A stretch of 64,000 nt of DNA from Actinacidiphila sp965342175 (GCF_965342175.1 NZ_CBDRBL010000021.1:1-64000); one strand, 5' to 3'. Positions 23,863 through 32,117 are shown, numbered from the stretch's first letter. Notes: generated by a model not told the origin, from the sequence alone. Program-made: numbers and translations.

Positions 23863-24266
23863 GCACGCTCGCCCCCGCTGCCGCACCCAACCGCACCGAT
23901 GGCGCGCTGCCCGGTCTGCTCGCGTCCTTGCAGACGACCCTGCAGCACGCGCCCGGCCTCACCGGCTGCATGGCGTCCTCGCCGATCGCGGCCGCCTTCG
24001 CCGAGGACTCCGTCGTTCGGCCTCTCACCATCCCCGAGGGTGTGTGGGCCGTTCTGCGCGAGTCCGGCGACCGGACGCAGGCAGTGCTGTGCCTGCACAA
24101 TCCGTCCGCCGACGCCGTCCGCGTCCGTCTCGACGCGGTCCTGCCCGGCCGTGCGGCCGAGCAGCTGCGCTTCGTCAGCGGCGCCATGCACACCACCCAG
24201 GAGGGCGACCAGCACTACGTCCACCTGGACGCCGTCGGCCACGTCTGGCTGGCCTACACCCCCTAA
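23859..24266 (+). CDS. Small protein resembling the C-terminal domain of GH13_18 glycosidases/phosphorylases
   Basis: A 135-aa protein. GTG 23859 overlaps the mutase-like stop and follows GGAAGG. Its second half (VWAVLRES, AVLCLHNPSADAVRVRLD) reads like the C-terminal beta-sandwich of sucrose-phosphorylase-type (GH13_18) enzymes, from my recollection of that family. No catalytic barrel is present. The N-terminal 50 residues are helical, with one Cys. As last gene of the 17576-24266 operon, translationally coupled, it should serve the pathway, perhaps as a binding or assembly partner. Function unknown. Confidence 0.75.
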   Translation: MSTLAPAAAPNRTDGALPGLLASLQTTLQHAPGLTGCMASSPIAAAFAEDSVVRPLTIPEGVWAVLRESGDRTQAVLCLHNPSADAVRVRLDAVLPGRAAEQLRFVSGAMHTTQEGDQHYVHLDAVGHVWLAYTP

Positions 24267-24398
24267 GGAGGATCTCCCGTAACACCCGGGCCGCTCGCTG
24301 CCGGATTGGCCGCGAGGTCAGGCCCGGTTCTGCAACCGGCCGCCGGTCGACAACGGCCGCCGGCCTCTGTGGTCCAGATCCACTTGCAGCCTGACGCA

Positions 24399-24430
24399 GG
24401 GCAGCCGCCTCCTGGCGGCGCTACTGCCCC
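24399..24430 (+). terminator. Hairpin between biosynthetic operon and permease gene
   Basis: GGGCAG/CTGCCC outer arms and GCCGCC/GGCGGC inner arms with a small bulge, followed by GCGTTTCCTTTC. It may end the upstream operon. The 205-base spacer (24267-24471) holds no gene. Confidence 0.5.
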
Positions 24431-24471
24431 GCGTTTCCTTTCAGGGCACCGCCAACCCCGAAGGATCTGAC

Positions 24472-25533
24472 ATGGACATACTCGTACTCGTCTTGGTGCT
24501 GGCGTTAGCCGCCGCCAACGGAGCCAATGACGTCCCCAAGGGCGTCGCCACCCTCGCCGGCGCCGGCGAGGCAAAGATCAAGACAGCCATCGCCTGGGGA
24601 ACCGTCACCACAGCCATCGGCTGCCTGGTCTCCCTGCACTTCGCCAACAAGATGACCGCCCTGTTCTCCAAGGGCATCGTCTCCGCCTCCCCCACTACCT
24701 CCTTCGCCGCCGCCGTGCTGCTGGGCACCGCCGCCTGGATTGCGCTGGCCACCTGGCGCGGCCTGCCGGTGTCGACCACGCACGCCCTGACCGGTTCGCT
24801 GCTGGGCGCCGGCGCGCTGTTCGCCGGCAGTTCCGTGCAGTGGAATGTGCTGCTGGTCAAGGTGGTGCAACCGCTGCTGCTGAGCGTCCTGATCGCGTAT
24901 GCGATCTCCGCGGCCCTGTCCACGGTGGGGCGCATCACCGCCCGGCGCCGCGCCTCACGCAGTCTGCAGCCTCAGCCCGACCCGGAGCCGGTACTGGTGA
25001 CCACCGGCAGGCAGCAGACGCAGCGTGTCGCCGAGGCCGCCGTCGCGCAGCCGCAGGAGGCCGGTTCCGGGCGGATGAGCCCGGTCAGCATCGCCCATTG
25101 GGCCACCAGCGGGCTGACCAGCTTCGCGCGCGGCATGAACGACGCTCCTAAGATCGTGGCGATCGGTTCGTTCGCCATGGTCTCCGGCATGACGACCACG
25201 CATCTGCTGGTCGCGGTCACGCTCGCCATGGCCGTCGGTGGTCTGCTGGTCGGGCGCCGGGTGGCGGAGCGGATGGCCAACGACGTCATCAAGATGACGC
25301 ACGTTGAGGGCTTCACCGCCAACCTGACCACCGCCGCTCTGGTCGGTGTCGGCGCGTTCCAGGGGCTGCCGATGTCGACCACGCAGGTGTCCATCGGCGG
25401 GATCTCCGGCACCGCGGGCACCGACCTGTCACGCATCAAGAAGAAGACGGTGCGTGACTTCGCGATCGCCTGGCTGGTCACACCGCCGTTCTCGGCCGCT
25501 GTGGCTGCCGTGGCGTATCTGCTGCTGCGCTGA
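24472..25533 (+). CDS. PiT-family phosphate (possibly arsenate) permease
   Basis: A 353-aa inorganic phosphate transporter. It has the two inverted PiT signatures, GANDVPKGVATLAG near the N-terminus and GMNDAPKIVAIGSF in the middle, each followed by a PVSTTH/PMSTTQ half-repeat. Ten or so hydrophobic segments are split by a cytosolic loop (residues about 155-200). ATG 24472 is 12 bases after CGAAGGA. PiT carriers take up metal-phosphate and do not discriminate well against arsenate. Placed at the end of an arseno-organic cluster, it may import arsenate as substrate or phosphate to compete with it. Its own promoter is likely in the 24430-24471 spacer. Confidence 0.92.
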   Translation: MDILVLVLVLALAAANGANDVPKGVATLAGAGEAKIKTAIAWGTVTTAIGCLVSLHFANKMTALFSKGIVSASPTTSFAAAVLLGTAAWIALATWRGLPVSTTHALTGSLLGAGALFAGSSVQWNVLLVKVVQPLLLSVLIAYAISAALSTVGRITARRRASRSLQPQPDPEPVLVTTGRQQTQRVAEAAVAQPQEAGSGRMSPVSIAHWATSGLTSFARGMNDAPKIVAIGSFAMVSGMTTTHLLVAVTLAMAVGGLLVGRRVAERMANDVIKMTHVEGFTANLTTAALVGVGAFQGLPMSTTQVSIGGISGTAGTDLSRIKKKTVRDFAIAWLVTPPFSAAVAAVAYLLLR

Positions 25534-26002
25534 CCGGGGCCCCTGAGCAGGCAGTGCTCAGGGCCCCCGGCCCCTTATCCGGCCCCGTACCGCGGTGATT
25601 GGCCCACTGCGGTGCGGGGCCGGAGCCTTCCTCCCCGCCAGGTCCGTGCGGCTGGTCGAGCGGCCGCGAGGGCGGACCGGGCAGGTGCGCGATGCGCAGC
25701 AGCGCGGCGTGGGCCTCCTCGTTCATGCGATAGAAGACCACGCGTCCTTCGCGCCGCCCCTGGATCAGGCCGGCGCAGCGCAGGCGCTTGAGGTGGTGGC
25801 TGACGGTCGACAACGACACTCCGACGTCGCCGAGTTCGTGGACGGGGAGCTCGGCGCCTTGCTGCGCGGCCAGTTGGGCGAGCAGTTGCAGGCGTACCGG
25901 GTCGCCGAGGGTTTTGAACAGGTCGGCCCATCGCAGGGCGTCGACGGCGCTCAGTTTCAGGCATTGTCCGGTGCAGGCGGCGTCACCGGCCTGGTGGCAC
26001 AT
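25478..26002 (-). CDS. ArsR-family repressor with N-terminal Cys cluster
   Basis: A 174-aa frame whose first 115 residues are a winged-helix ArsR (LFKTLGDPVRLQLLAQL, LSTVSHHLKRL, wing GRVVFYRMN). The CVC motif is replaced by LPVHEL; candidate ligands are Cys2, Cys10 and Cys14 at the N-terminus and a Cys in KRLRCAGL. ATG 26002 has GGAGAC upstream. The last 60 residues are low-complexity and run through a strong terminator into the convergent permease gene by 56 bases. The natural end may therefore be nearer 25620, with a stop lost by a frameshift. It probably regulates a neighbour in response to a metal or metalloid. Confidence 0.8.
   Translation of the reverse strand: MCHQAGDAACTGQCLKLSAVDALRWADLFKTLGDPVRLQLLAQLAAQQGAELPVHELGDVGVSLSTVSHHLKRLRCAGLIQGRREGRVVFYRMNEEAHAALLRIAHLPGPPSRPLDQPHGPGGEEGSGPAPQWANHRGTGPDKGPGALSTACSGAPVSAAADTPRQPQRPRTAV
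25536..25567. terminator. Bidirectional terminator
   Basis: Long stem: GGGGCCCCTGAGCA (25536-25549) pairs with TGCTCAGGGCCCCC with a single bulge. It starts three bases after the permease stop and lies inside the extended 3' part of the convergent ArsR frame. Confidence 0.85.
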
Positions 26003-26102
26003 GTCGTCTCCTTACCCCAGCGTCCCTCTGGGTGATGTGGATGGCAGGCATGTCCCACTGATCTCTGGCCGTGTTGTGCGCGCCGCGTGCTCCGTTGCGG
26101 GT

Positions 26103-26459
26103 TCAGGCTGCCGGGGACAGCAGGCCCGCGATGCTGGAGAGAACGCCGGGTGCTACGCGGTAGTACACCCAGCTGGCCCGCCGCTCCGACACCAGCAGTC
26201 CGGCTTCGCGCAGTTTGCGCAGGTGGTGGCTGACGGTGGGCTGGGATACCCCGACGTCCTGGATGTCGCAGACGCAGGCTTCCCCGCCGGGTTGGGCGGC
26301 GACCCTGGAGAACAGCCGCAGCCTGACCGGATCGGACAGCGCCTTGAACATGGCGGCGATCCGTTCCGCGTCGGGGGCGGAGAGTTCTTCTCGCCCCAGC
26401 GGCTGGCAGCACTCCAACGACGCGGTGATGTCCAGAACGCCGGAGTCCAGATTAGACAT
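26103..26459 (-). CDS. arsR: ArsR-family arsenite-responsive repressor
   Basis: A 118-aa ArsR with CC at residues 17-18 (LECCQPL), core FKALSDPVRLRLF, arsenite motif EACVCDI, recognition helix QPTVSHHLRKL and wing WVYYRVA. ATG 26459 lies within the conserved 20-bp operator/promoter motif, with AACATA five bases upstream and no Shine-Dalgarno. It is divergent from the flavoprotein gene at 26610 and 100 bases from the next ArsR on the same strand. Probably represses itself and the flavoprotein-arsI-MFS operon. Confidence 0.93.
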   Translation of the reverse strand: MSNLDSGVLDITASLECCQPLGREELSAPDAERIAAMFKALSDPVRLRLFSRVAAQPGGEACVCDIQDVGVSQPTVSHHLRKLREAGLLVSERRASWVYYRVAPGVLSSIAGLLSPAA

Positions 26460-26476
26460 GCCTCTATGTTGACACT
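26457..26476. promoter_or_regulatory. ArsR operator/promoter motif, copy 2
   Basis: CATGCCTCTATGTTGACACT on the plus strand; the CAT is the complement of the arsR start codon. Geometry is identical to 1441-1460. Confidence 0.6.
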
Positions 26477-26530
26477 CATCTAATCACTTGCCAACCCTGC
26501 ACGAAAGACGAATTCTCCTCGCTGATTCGA

Positions 26531-26571
26531 CACACCTCTATGTTGACGGATGTCTATTCAGGGTCCATGCT
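26531..26571 (+). promoter_or_regulatory. ArsR operator copy 3 and flavoprotein promoter
   Basis: Bases 26531-26550 (CACACCTCTATGTTGACGGA) repeat the operator core. On the plus strand TTGACG (26543-26548) and CATGCT (26566-26571), 17 bases apart, look like -35 and -10 boxes for the gene starting at 26610. The site would let ArsR block that promoter. Confidence 0.5.
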
Positions 26572-26609
26572 GAGTGGCATAGACGCACATCGAAACCGAG
26601 GAGCGCTCC

Positions 26610-28010
26610 GTGACCCCGCCCGTTACTGCCGAGCTGCCCGTCGCCGTCATCGGGGCCGGACCCATCGGTCTGGCCGCCGCCGCCCACCTGGTGGAGCGCG
26701 GTCTCGTTCCCCTCGTCCTGGAGGCCGGACCGGCTGCGGGCGCCGCGCTGCGCCAGTGGTCGCACGTGCGGCTGTTCTCCACCTGGTCCGAGCTCACCGA
26801 CGAGGCCGCCGAGAAGCTGCTCGCGCCTACCTGATGGGCCAAGCCCGACGCCGCTTCCTACCCCACCGGCGGCGACTGGGCCGCTCAGTATCTGGAGCCC
26901 CTGGCCGGCGTCCTCGGCGACAAGATCCGCTACGGCGCCACCGTCACCGGTGTCTCCCGTGCCGGGCGTGACCGCATCGTCGACGCCGACCGCGACACCC
27001 AGCCGTTCGCGCTGCACGTGAGTTACGCCGACGGCCGCGAGGAGCGCGTGGTGGCGCGCGCCGTGATCGACGCCTCCGGCACCTGGACAACGCCCAGCCC
27101 GGCCGGCGGCAACGGCCTGCCCGCGCTGGGCGAGAAGGCGGCGGCCGACCGGATCACCTACCGCGTCCCGGACCTGAAGGACCCTGCCGTGCGGGCCCGT
27201 TACGCGGGCAGGCGCACCGCCGTGATCGGTTCCGGCGCCTCCGCCTTCACCGCCCTTGCCCTGCTCGCCGACCTGGCCAAGGCCGAGGAGGGCAGCGGCA
27301 CGCACGCGGTGTGGATCCTGCGCCGCGGGATCTCCGGTTCCACCTTCGGCGGGGGCACGGCCGACCAGCTGCCCGCCCGCGGCGCGCTGGGCCTGGCCGC
27401 CAAGGCCGCCGTCGACGCCGGCCACGCCGACGCCGTCACGGGTTTCCGCACCGAGGCGATCGAGCGCGACAGCGACGGGCGTCTGGTGCTGGTCGCCGAC
27501 GACGGCCGGCGGCTGGAGCCGGTCGACGAGGTGATCGTGCTGACCGGGTTCCGGCCCGACCTGTCGTTCCTGTCGGAGATCCGTCTCGGCCTGGACGAGC
27601 GTCTGCAGGCCCCCGTGGAGCTGGCGCCGCTGATCGACCCCAACGTGCACTCCTGCGGCACCGTCTACCCGCACGGCCGCAAGGAGCTCTCCCACCCCGA
27701 ACAGGGCATCTACCTGGTCGGCATGAAGTCCTACGGCCGCGCCCCGACGTTCCTGGCCATGACCGGCTACGAGCAGGCACGCTCCGTGGTCGCCGCCATC
27801 GCCGGTGACCTGGAGGCCGCCGACCGGGTCGAGCTGGTGCTGCCGGAATCCGGCGTGTGCGGCGGAGCCGGCCTGTTCGACACCCCGAACGCGCAGCAGG
27901 ACACCGCAGGTGGCTGCTGCTCGGCCCCTGCTCCGCAGCTGATCCAGATCGCGCCCGGCGCCCTGACCCTCCCGGTCGCCGGCACCACGGGTTCCGGCAA
28001 CTGCTGCTGA
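26610..28010 (+). pseudogene. Flavoprotein oxidoreductase with in-frame TGA (paralogue of 2396-3877)
   Basis: A 466-codon flavoprotein frame, GTG start after GAGGAG, interrupted by one TGA at 26832-26834 (codon 75). The frame continues unchanged on both sides. The N-terminus has AVIGAGPIGLAAAAHL, and a second motif AVIGSGASAFTALALL lies mid-protein. The paralogue at 2396-3877 has Gly at the stop position (LLAATGWQEPDA against LLAPT-stop-WAKPDA), so GGA to TGA is the simplest origin. The C-terminus ends in GNCC with another GGCC upstream, possible As(III) ligands. Downstream genes look intact. It may be a true nonsense mutation, a read error, or suppressed by readthrough. Likely an arsenic-linked redox enzyme of the ArsO-like flavoprotein type; reaction not established here. 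Confidence 0.85.
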
Positions 28011-28085
28011 CCCCGTCCTGGGTCCAGGGCCGGTGAGCCGGCCCCGGAACCGGTTTCCTTCCCCAACACCCCTGGAGGAACGACG

Positions 28086-28535
28086 ATGTCCCGGCTCCAA
28101 CTCGCCCTGCGCGTCCCCGACCTCGACGCGGCCATCGCCTTCTACAGCAAGCTGTTCGCCACCGAGCCCGCCAAGCTCCGCGACGGCTACGCCAACTTCG
28201 CCATCGCCGAGCCCCCGCTCAAGCTCGTCCTGTTCCAGGGCGAGCCCAGCGAGGACACCCGCATGGACCACCTCGGCGTGGAGGTCGCCTCCACCGACGA
28301 CGTCACAGCTGCCACCCGCCGACTCGACCAGGCGGGCCTGGCCACCTTCGAGGAGAACGACACCACCTGCTGCTACGCCCTGCAGGACAAGGTCTGGGTC
28401 CACGGCCCCGGCAAGGAGTCCTGGGAGGTCTACGTCGTCAAGGCCGACGCCCCCGCCAAGGAACCCGCCGCCGGCGCCTGCTGCAGCACGGCCGAGCCCG
28501 GCACCAGCCAGACGGCTGCGGCCGGTTGCTGCTGA
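28086..28535 (+). CDS. arsI: ArsI/CadI-family metalloenzyme (candidate C-As lyase)
   Basis: A 149-aa vicinal-oxygen-chelate (glyoxalase-fold) protein. Gln5, His62 and Glu114 have the spacing of the Fe(II) ligands in ArsI dioxygenases, and the vicinal Cys95-Cys96 (TTCCYAL) is the trivalent organoarsenical site of that family. An unusual tail carries two further Cys pairs (GACC, and GCC at the very end). ATG follows GGAGGAA. ArsI enzymes cleave the C-As bond of methylarsenite or aromatic arsenite; CadI relatives are metal-induced. In a cluster that makes C-As bonds it may degrade reduced intermediates as self-protection (inference). It is followed by an MFS gene after seven bases. Confidence 0.9.
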   Translation: MSRLQLALRVPDLDAAIAFYSKLFATEPAKLRDGYANFAIAEPPLKLVLFQGEPSEDTRMDHLGVEVASTDDVTAATRRLDQAGLATFEENDTTCCYALQDKVWVHGPGKESWEVYVVKADAPAKEPAAGACCSTAEPGTSQTAAAGCC

Positions 28536-28542
28536 TCCAGAC

Positions 28543-29760
28543 GTGAACCTGTCCGCCCGCACGCGCGCGGCCGCACCCGACACCGGTCATCAAACGCGGC
28601 CGCGCGCCGCCCTGCCGGCGCTGTGCCTGACCCAGATCACCGGCTGGGGCATCGTCTACTACGCCTTCCCCGTCCTGAACCCGCAGATCACCGCAGCCAC
28701 CGACTGGTCCCCCGCCGCGACCACCGCGGCGTTCTCCGCCGCACTGCTGGTCTCCGCGCTCTGCGGCATCCGCGTCGGACGCATCCTGGACGCCCGCGGA
28801 CCGCGCACCGTCATGACCGCCGGGTCCGCCCTGGCCACCCTCGCCCTGATCGTCATCGCCACCGCCCCCAGCCTGCCCGTCTTCATCGCCGGCTGGCTGC
28901 TGGCCGGACCGGCCATGGCCGCCACCTTCTACCAGCCCGCGTTCGCCGCCGTCACCCGCTGGCGGGCCCCCGACCACGTGCGCGCCCTGACCGTCGTCAC
29001 CCTGGCCGGCGGGCTGGCCTCCACCGTCTTCGCCCCCCTGACCGCCCAACTGTCCGGCCACCTCACCTGGCGCGGCACCTACCTGGTCCTGGCCGGCGTG
29101 CTCGCCGCCATCACCATCCCCGCCCATGCCATGGCCCTGCGCGCTCCCTGGCCCCCCGCGCCCCGCCCGACCGCCGGAGCGCCGCACACCACCACCGCGG
29201 TGGCACGCAGCCCCGTCTTCTGGCTGCTGGCCACCGCGCTGACCCTGTCCGCGTTCGCGATGTACGCCGTGGTCGTCACGCTCGTCCCGCTGCTGCTGCA
29301 CCGCGGCTTCTCCACCACCCAGGCCGCCTGGCTGCTGGGCCTGGGCGGAGCCGGGCAGACCCTCGGCCGCACCCTGTACGCCGCGCTCGCCCGGCGCACC
29401 TCCCCCGCCGTGCGCACCACAGCCCTCATCGGCCTGGGCTGCCTGACCACCGCCGCTTTCGCGGTCATCCCCGGCCCCTATGCACTGCTGGCCGCCCTGT
29501 CCGTGCTCGCCGGAACCATCCGCGGCAACCTCACCCTGCTCCAGGCCACCGCCATCACCGACCGCTGGGGCACCACGCACTACGGGCGGCTGTCCGGGCT
29601 GCTGGCCGCCCCGGCCACCACGGCCTCCGCTCTCGCCCCGTTCGCCGGCACCGCCCTGACCGCTCCCCTGGGCGGCTACCCGCACCTTTTCGCCGTCCTG
29701 GCCCTCATCTCCGCAGCCGCCGCACTCATTGCATGGCACACCGCCCCGCGCACGCCCTGA
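28543..29760 (+). CDS. MFS transporter, probable arsenic-related efflux
   Basis: A 405-aa major facilitator with about twelve hydrophobic segments. It starts LCLTQITGWGIVYYAFPVL and has a VGRILDARGPR loop between TM2 and TM3, a pattern of monocarboxylate-porter/oxalate-like MFS proteins. GTG 28543 lies seven bases after the arsI stop; a longer in-frame extension overlapping arsI is rejected. A terminator follows. Position after arsI suggests export of arsenite or an organoarsenical, but no residue proves the substrate. Confidence 0.88.
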   Translation: MNLSARTRAAAPDTGHQTRPRAALPALCLTQITGWGIVYYAFPVLNPQITAATDWSPAATTAAFSAALLVSALCGIRVGRILDARGPRTVMTAGSALATLALIVIATAPSLPVFIAGWLLAGPAMAATFYQPAFAAVTRWRAPDHVRALTVVTLAGGLASTVFAPLTAQLSGHLTWRGTYLVLAGVLAAITIPAHAMALRAPWPPAPRPTAGAPHTTTAVARSPVFWLLATALTLSAFAMYAVVVTLVPLLLHRGFSTTQAAWLLGLGGAGQTLGRTLYAALARRTSPAVRTTALIGLGCLTTAAFAVIPGPYALLAALSVLAGTIRGNLTLLQATAITDRWGTTHYGRLSGLLAAPATTASALAPFAGTALTAPLGGYPHLFAVLALISAAAALIAWHTAPRTP

Positions 29761-29762
29761 GC

Positions 29763-29792
29763 CCCTGACCGGGCAATCACCGCAGGTCAGGG
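29763..29792 (+). terminator. Terminator after arsI-MFS operon
   Basis: Arms CCCTGACC (29763-29770) and GGTCAGGG (29785-29792), two bases after the MFS stop. Confidence 0.65.
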
Positions 29793-29816
29793 CGGCCGGA
29801 CCCCTATGGTTCGATA

Positions 29817-29836
29817 TGTGTGAACATAGATGCATG
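29817..29836. promoter_or_regulatory. ArsR operator/promoter motif, copy 4
   Basis: The minus strand reads CATGCATCTATGTTCACACA. On the arsR strand AACATA stands five bases before the ATG at 29834, exactly as in copies 1 and 2, and there is no Shine-Dalgarno. Confidence 0.6.
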
Positions 29837-30199
29837 TCGAAAGCCAAAGGTCCGCCGGTACTCGACCTCGAGTCCGTGGCTCCGTGCTGCCCCTCGCTGA
29901 CCGAGCGCCCGCTGAAGGTGGAGGAGGCCGAGGTCGCCGCCCGGATGTTCAAGGCGCTGGGTGACCCGGTCCGGCTCCGCCTGTTCTCCGCGGTCGCCTC
30001 CCATGAGGGCGGCGAGGCCTGCATCTGCGACATCTCCGACGTCGGCGTCACGCAGCCGACCGTCTCCCACCACCTGAAGAAGCTTAAGGAATCCGGCCTG
30101 CTCACCTCCGAGCGGCGCGGCACCTGGGTCTACTACCGCGTCGAGCCGTCCGTGCTGACCGCGATGGGCAAGCTGCTGTCCAGTGCCGGGGCGGCCTGA
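29834..30199 (+). CDS. arsR: ArsR-family arsenite-responsive repressor
   Basis: A 121-aa paralogue of the ArsR at 1078-1443, with the same length and nearly the same order of motifs: APCCPSL, FKALGDPVRLRLF, EACICDI (CIC form of the arsenite site), QPTVSHHLKKL, GTWVYYRVEPSVL. ATG 29834 is chosen because it lies in the shared operator/start motif; the frame to 29729 overlaps the MFS gene. It is followed by a decayed flavoprotein gene, which may have been its target. Confidence 0.93.
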   Translation: MSKAKGPPVLDLESVAPCCPSLTERPLKVEEAEVAARMFKALGDPVRLRLFSAVASHEGGEACICDISDVGVTQPTVSHHLKKLKESGLLTSERRGTWVYYRVEPSVLTAMGKLLSSAGAA

Positions 30200-30239
30200 C
30201 CCAAGCTCTCCCGGGCCGGCTCGCCGCTCCAGCGGTGGT

Positions 30240-31116
30240 CCTGGGGCCGACTGGCGGTCCCTGGCCCACCGCACCCGCGCCGACCTGGAGGCCGCCAGCC
30301 TCGACCTGCAGCTGAACACCCGCGCGGTGTCGATCGATGCGCAGCGGCGCACCGTCACCGTCCAGCACGCCGAGGACGGCACCCATGACGAACTGGGCTA
30401 CGACCAGCTCGCGATCGGCACCGGTGCCGTTCCGGTACGCCGCCCGCCGATCGACGGCCTGGTGCTCGTGGTCGTCGGCGTGCGCCCCGACACCGCCGTG
30501 GCCGAGACCGCCGGGGTGAAGTTGGGGGTCCGTGGCGCGATCGCCGTCGACCGGACCATGCGCACCAGCGTGGACGGCATCTTCGCCGCCGGGGCCTGTG
30601 CGCAGACTTGCCACCGGGTGCTGGACACCGACACGTATCCCGCTGGGCACCACCGCCCACAAGCAGGGCCGCGTTGCCGGCGAGAACGCCCTCGGCGGCG
30701 CCCGGCAGTTCACCGGATCGCTGGGCACGCAGGCGGTGAAGGTGTTCGACCTGGTCATCGCCCGCACCGGACTGCGCGATAACGAAGCGGTCGCCGGAGG
30801 CTTCACCCCGGTCACGATGGCCGCGGCCGCCGACGACCACAAGGTGTACTACCCGGGCTCCCGCACGATCCGCTCGCGGATCACCGGCGACGCCGCCACC
30901 GGGCGGCTGCTCGGCGCGCAGCTCGTCGGCCACCTGGACAGTGCCGTGCACAAGCGGGTCGATGTCTTTGCCACCGCCTTGTTCCACGGCATGACCGTCG
31001 ACGCGATCGAAGTTCTCGACCTGTCCTACACTCCCCCGCTGGGCAGCCCCTTCGACGCCGTGCAGAGGGTCACCCAGACCTGGGCCCGCGGTCGTCACCT
31101 TCACGACACCCGCTAG
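30240..31116 (+). pseudogene. Decayed CoA-disulfide reductase-like flavoprotein
   Basis: Remnant of a pyridine-nucleotide disulfide oxidoreductase of the CoA-disulfide-reductase/NADH-oxidase type. The N-terminal FAD motif is missing. The frame picks up at about codon 70 of such a protein (DYDQLAIGTGAVPVRRPP-like text), then skips the NAD-binding domain (about 150 residues) at about 30465. It resumes with VGVRPDTAVAETAG and FAAGACAQTCHRV, shifts frame at about 30645 (from DTDTY to IPLGTTAHKQGR), and runs through the dimerisation domain to TAG at 31116. At least two lesions besides the truncation make activity very unlikely. Confidence 0.8.
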
Positions 31117-31535
31117 CGACCCGCGAAGTACGGGGCTAGGCACCTGAACGGCATCGATAGGTACCGGTGGCACCTATAAATTCAGGCAAGATAGACGGGC
31201 ATCAATTTTAGGGCTGCTCTTTCGGTGGCCTCCATGCAAGATCGGGGCCCGTCTATCGCCGTCGTCGACCGTCGGCTGTGCCCGGGTAGCGGCAACGGCC
31301 CGCGCTGCCCTGCCCCGTGTGTGTGGGGCACGGCGGGCCGACACGCTCCGAGTAGCCGACCGAACCCGTGCAGCCAGGCGGTCAGCTCAGATGGCGCCGC
31401 ACAAGGTCTCGCTCGGCACAGTGATCTGCATCCGGAAGGTCGTGGCGTCACGACCCACGAGTTCTGCGCCGTCGGGCATCTGGAACTCGTCGTTGTTCCT
31501 CACGGATTGATTGTGGCCCCGGGACTGACACTCAG
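31117..31535. other. Intergenic, with one dyad
   Basis: No gene supported. ATAGGT (31157-31162) and ACCTAT (31172-31177) form a small dyad in an AT-richer patch (31150-31215), possibly an old operator. Frames here have weak bias and no ribosome sites. Confidence 0.5.
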
Positions 31536-31606
31536 GGGCGTCTTGCAGCCGAGGACGCCCGCGCCCGAACCGACAGGCATGCCCCCTCGCTCGCTGTCGG
31601 TTCGGG
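31536..31606. terminator. Double hairpin terminator
   Basis: First stem GGGCGTC/GACGCCC (31536-31542, 31554-31560). Second stem has perfect 13-bp arms CCCGAACCGACAG (31564-31576) and CTGTCGGTTCGGG (31594-31606). It ends four bases from the arsO remnant stop. Confidence 0.85.
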
Positions 31607-31610
31607 TCTA

Positions 31611-32117
31611 TCACTGTGGGCCGTGCTCTGGGGTGAGGAGGGCTTTGATCTCGCGTGCCGCTTCGCGCGCGGGGCGGCCGACGCCGATGAGGGTGGCTGA
31701 GGCGGGGCCGGTCCAGTCTCCGTAGCCGAGCAGGTGCAGGCGGGGTTCGCCCAAGGCCCGGGTGCCGGTGGTGGCGACGCGGCCGTGCCGGTCACGCAGA
31801 CGCAGGGGCGCCAGGTGGGCGAGGGCGGGGCGGAAGCCGGTGCACCAGATGACGGCGTCGGTGTGGGTGATGCTGCCGTCGGGCCACTGGGGTCCGGTGG
31901 CGGTGAGCCCGGTGAACATCGGGACCGCGTTCAGCAGGCCGGCATCCCGCGCAGCACGGACTGGGGGCACAGCAACGATGTCCCCAAGTCCTGCCACGCC
32001 GCCGGTGTCGGCATTGCCGTTGTCCAGGGCGCGCCGGCGGGCGGTGGCGGCATCGAACAGTGCCCGGCCGTCGATGTCGTCGGCCAGGAAGCGGGGGGCT
32101 CTGCCGGTGCGGGCGGC
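31611..32117 (-). pseudogene. arsO: C-terminal remnant of arsO-type flavin monooxygenase
   Basis: Directly after the acr3 stop codon, in the same frame, 169 codons encode the C-terminal half of a flavin monooxygenase: APRFLADDIDGRALFDAAT, GLGDIVAVPPVRAARDAGLL, DAVIWCTGFRPALAHLAPL, and YGDWTGPASATLIGVGRPAREAARE. The whole N-terminal half, including the FAD motif GxGxxG, is missing. In the Streptomyces arsRBOCT locus, known from linear plasmid pHZ227, arsO follows the arsenite pump gene, which explains its position. A GTG at 31997 could start a 128-aa piece, but without a FAD site it should be inactive. Confidence 0.85.

Noticed and set aside
26832..26834. Selenocysteine at the TGA
   Set aside because: The paralogue has Gly, not Cys, at this site, and no convincing selenocysteine insertion hairpin follows.
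28543..29760. Naming the MFS gene as a specific arsenic pump
   Set aside because: No diagnostic residue or close family recalled; only position suggests the substrate.
30532..31116. Independent gene for the C-terminal disulfide-reductase domain
   Set aside because: The start region is out-of-frame sequence of the upstream piece; it is part of the same pseudogene.
31225..31725. 166-codon frame in the spacer after the decayed flavoprotein
   Set aside because: Poor codon bias, runs through the strong terminator, overlaps the arsO remnant.
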